A stretch of 43,228 nucleotides of DNA, taken from positions 1 through 43,228 of the forward strand of contig JAPKBZ010000032.1 of NCBI GenBank assembly GCA_028823175.1. The letters are read 5' to 3'. This document shows, piece by piece, positions 41,755 through 43,228 of this stretch (positions within the stretch are counted from its first letter, which is position 1; the number at the start of each line of letters is the position of its first letter). A model generated the notes under the pieces. It searched no databases. It was not told where the DNA came from and saw nothing but the letters and a program-made list of their open reading frames with translations. The translations under genes were made by a program, and so were the position numbers. Source of the stretch: Myxococcota bacterium. GTDB lineage: Bacteria > Myxococcota_A > UBA9160 > UBA4427.

Positions 41755-43179
41755 ATGGCGGCAGGGGGGACCGAGAGGGGACGCGCAAGAGGAAGGGCGC
41801 CGTGTCTGGCAAAATTTCTGCCCGGCCTGATTCTCTCGCTGCTGGCATTGGCCTGCGGACCCGGCGCGGAAGAATTGCGCGCTCGAGATCCGCGCCCAAA
41901 CGTGGTGATTATTTCGATGGATACGACTCGGGCCGACCACCTCTCCGCCTACGGCTACGAGCGCGATACCTCCGCTTCGCTTCGGGATTTGGCCGGGGAG
42001 GGCATGCGCTTCGAGGTGGCCTATTCACCCTCGGCCACTACGGCACCGAGCCATGCGAGCCTCTTCACCGGACTTGCTCCCATCGCCCACGGGGTGGCGA
42101 AGAACGGCTGGCCCCTCGAGGGCGAATTTGAAACCCTGGCCGAAACCCTCGGGACCGAGGGCTACGAGACCGCTGCGGTGGTGAGTTCCTACGTACTCTC
42201 GAGTCGTTTTGGCTTCGATCAGGGTTTCGACCATTTTGACGCCGACTTTTCCCAAGCCGATGTTCTCTCGGGCGATCGTCTTTGGGAGGGCGAATTGTTG
42301 TCCGGGAAATTCTACGGACGGGCCGATGACACGACCCGGCGCGGGTTGTCGTGGCTCGGTCAGCGGAGCCATCCCGAGCGTCCGTTCTTTCTCTTCGTTC
42401 ATTATTTCGATCCGCATAACCCGTACTTGCCTCCCGAGGGCTATGAGCCACCCTTTCGACCGGGCGCGCGGGAAGCGCTCAAACTGAATCGGACCATTTT
42501 CTTTTACGACACCCTGATCGCTTTCACGGATCAGGAAATTGGCCGACTGCTCCAGGGTCTGGAAGCTCGTGGGTTGAAAGGCAACACCCTGGTGATCGTT
42601 GTCGGTGACCACGGTGAGGGCCTGATGAATCACGGCCACATGTTCCACGGGGTCCATATCTACGAGGAGGGCGTCAGGGTGCCGCTGATCATTCGCTGGC
42701 CCGGGCACGTTCCGGCCGGGGTCGTTGCCCCGGGGCCGGTTCAGTTGGCGGACCTCGCCCCGAGCGTACTCGAGCTTGCGGGGGTTTCTTCGGCGGAGCC
42801 TGTTCAGGGGCAGAGCATCGCGCGCTTTCTCCTGGGGGGCGACGATCTGGAAGAAGGGCGCGCCGTCCATCTCTATCGCCGGCATTACGAAGGGGGCGAA
42901 GTCGTCGAAGGCATCTATGCCGAAGGCGAAAAATTCGGCCTTCGTCGGGGACGCTGGAAGCTGATCGAAGGCCCCAGAGAGGGAACGCTGGAGCTCTTCG
43001 ACCTGGAGACCGACCCCGGGGAGGAGGATAATCTTGCGGAGAGACAGCCGGAGCGGGTAAAAGTCATGCGCGAAGAGATTGCGGCTTGGCGCCGGGCGCA
43101 TACCCGCGACGCCAAGGACAGGCGGCTTCCGAGCGCTGAAGAGCGCGAGGGTCTCGAAGCCCTGGGGTATACCGAATGA
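41755..43179 (+). CDS. Sulfatase-fold (alkaline phosphatase superfamily) lipoprotein with Thr at the nucleophile site
   Basis: The protein has 474 residues. An N-terminal basic segment and a hydrophobic stretch ending in ALAC (Cys34) suggest a lipoprotein. The alkaline phosphatase/sulfatase core has metal ligands in VVIISMDTTRADHL (Asp56), VHYFDPHNPYLPP, and GDHGEGLMNHG (Asp285, His286). The sulfatase signature C-x-P-S-R reads T96-A-P-S-H100, so the Cys that becomes formylglycine is Thr. It may therefore be a phosphodiesterase/phosphatase or phospho-substituent transferase rather than a sulfatase. It follows the GT-C gene and overlaps the next gene by ATGA, so it belongs to the envelope-modification run. 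Confidence 0.85.
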   Translation: MAAGGTERGRARGRAPCLAKFLPGLILSLLALACGPGAEELRARDPRPNVVIISMDTTRADHLSAYGYERDTSASLRDLAGEGMRFEVAYSPSATTAPSHASLFTGLAPIAHGVAKNGWPLEGEFETLAETLGTEGYETAAVVSSYVLSSRFGFDQGFDHFDADFSQADVLSGDRLWEGELLSGKFYGRADDTTRRGLSWLGQRSHPERPFFLFVHYFDPHNPYLPPEGYEPPFRPGAREALKLNRTIFFYDTLIAFTDQEIGRLLQGLEARGLKGNTLVIVVGDHGEGLMNHGHMFHGVHIYEEGVRVPLIIRWPGHVPAGVVAPGPVQLADLAPSVLELAGVSSAEPVQGQSIARFLLGGDDLEEGRAVHLYRRHYEGGEVVEGIYAEGEKFGLRRGRWKLIEGPREGTLELFDLETDPGEEDNLAERQPERVKVMREEIAAWRRAHTRDAKDRRLPSAEEREGLEALGYTE

Positions 43180-43228
43180 GTTCACGCATCGGGATCGGAT
43201 GGCTCTGCCTCCTCGCTGCAATGGGCGC
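43176..43228 (+). CDS. Start of a secreted or membrane protein, truncated by the window
   Basis: ATG overlaps the TGA of the sulfatase-like gene by four bases (ATGA). Seventeen codons are visible, MSSRIGIGWLCLLAAMG, which look like a signal peptide. The rest lies outside the window and cannot be identified. It is probably co-translated with the sulfatase-like lipoprotein. Confidence 0.6.
   Translation, partial: MSSRIGIGWLCLLAAMG

Noticed and set aside
40402..41940. 512-codon minus-strand frame opposite the GT-C gene
   Set aside because: Low-complexity Arg/Gln/Pro composition without domains; the plus-strand membrane protein is the coherent reading.
42025..43221. 398-codon minus-strand frame opposite the sulfatase-like gene
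   Set aside because: The sulfatase fold motifs are on the plus strand. The reverse frame is a codon-bias shadow.

Overview
The window is GC-rich (clearly above 60 %), densely packed bacterial chromosome. It holds 31 complete protein genes and the first codons of a 32nd, with no rRNA, tRNA, insertion sequence, prophage or CRISPR array that I can see. The gene content is acyl-CoA dehydrogenases, an AMACR-type racemase, an SCP-x type thiolase, a large-family sulfotransferase, a phasin-like protein, long-form HflX and GT-C envelope glycosyltransferases. Together with frequent GTG and TTG starts this suggests a free-living aerobic bacterium of the former Deltaproteobacteria (Myxococcota, Desulfobacterota or Binatota-like). 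That placement is inference from gene style, not from a marker gene.

Layout. 143-2729 (+): two overlapping acyl-CoA dehydrogenase genes and a BolA gene. 2758-4664 (-): epoxide hydrolase, then DHH phosphoesterase. 4803-7770 (+): pabB, ChaC-like cyclotransferase, crotonase-family protein. 7786-8754 (-): ketopantoate reductase. 8867-13229 (+): Slt-type lytic transglycosylase lipoprotein, AMACR-type racemase, a structured intergenic region, and a prohibitin-like SPFH protein. 13272-15395 (-): NUDIX hydrolase and MATE exporter. 15451-19424 (+): alpha/beta hydrolase and 2-oxoglutarate dehydrogenase E1. 19438-21336 (-): ABC-class ATPase of unknown role, divergent from an NSS sodium symporter (21477-22811, +). 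22838-25507 (-): SCP-x type thiolase and a GPH/MelB-like transporter. 25847-27589 (+): HIT protein and sulfotransferase. 27701-31158 (-): hflX, fabH and a phasin-like gene with its own promoter. 31435-37104 (+): glmU, glmS and a PcrA/UvrD helicase. 37121-39912 (-): GT2 and GT-C glycosyltransferases, divergent from a second GT-C enzyme and a sulfatase-fold lipoprotein (40018-43179, +). A secreted or membrane protein begins at 43176.

How the genes fit together. One theme is coenzyme-A lipid catabolism: paired dehydrogenases, a crotonase-like enzyme, a methylacyl-CoA racemase, a thiolase, the 2-oxoglutarate dehydrogenase E1 and ketopantoate reductase for CoA supply. The racemase plus SCP-x thiolase combination points to branched-chain or sterol-side-chain substrates. 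The second theme is the cell envelope: glmU-glmS for UDP-GlcNAc, a lytic transglycosylase, and the terminal glycosyltransferase and sulfatase-like cluster.

The least ordinary signals are these. The phasin-like gene has a textbook sigma-70-type promoter with a palindrome inside its spacer and a related palindrome upstream. The leader before the prohibitin gene has four 12-nt tandem repeats bracketed by a perfect inverted repeat. The sulfatase-fold lipoprotein has threonine where the formylglycine cysteine should be. The crotonase lacks both catalytic glutamates. The adjacent acyl-CoA dehydrogenase pair seems to have a catalytic base in only one partner.
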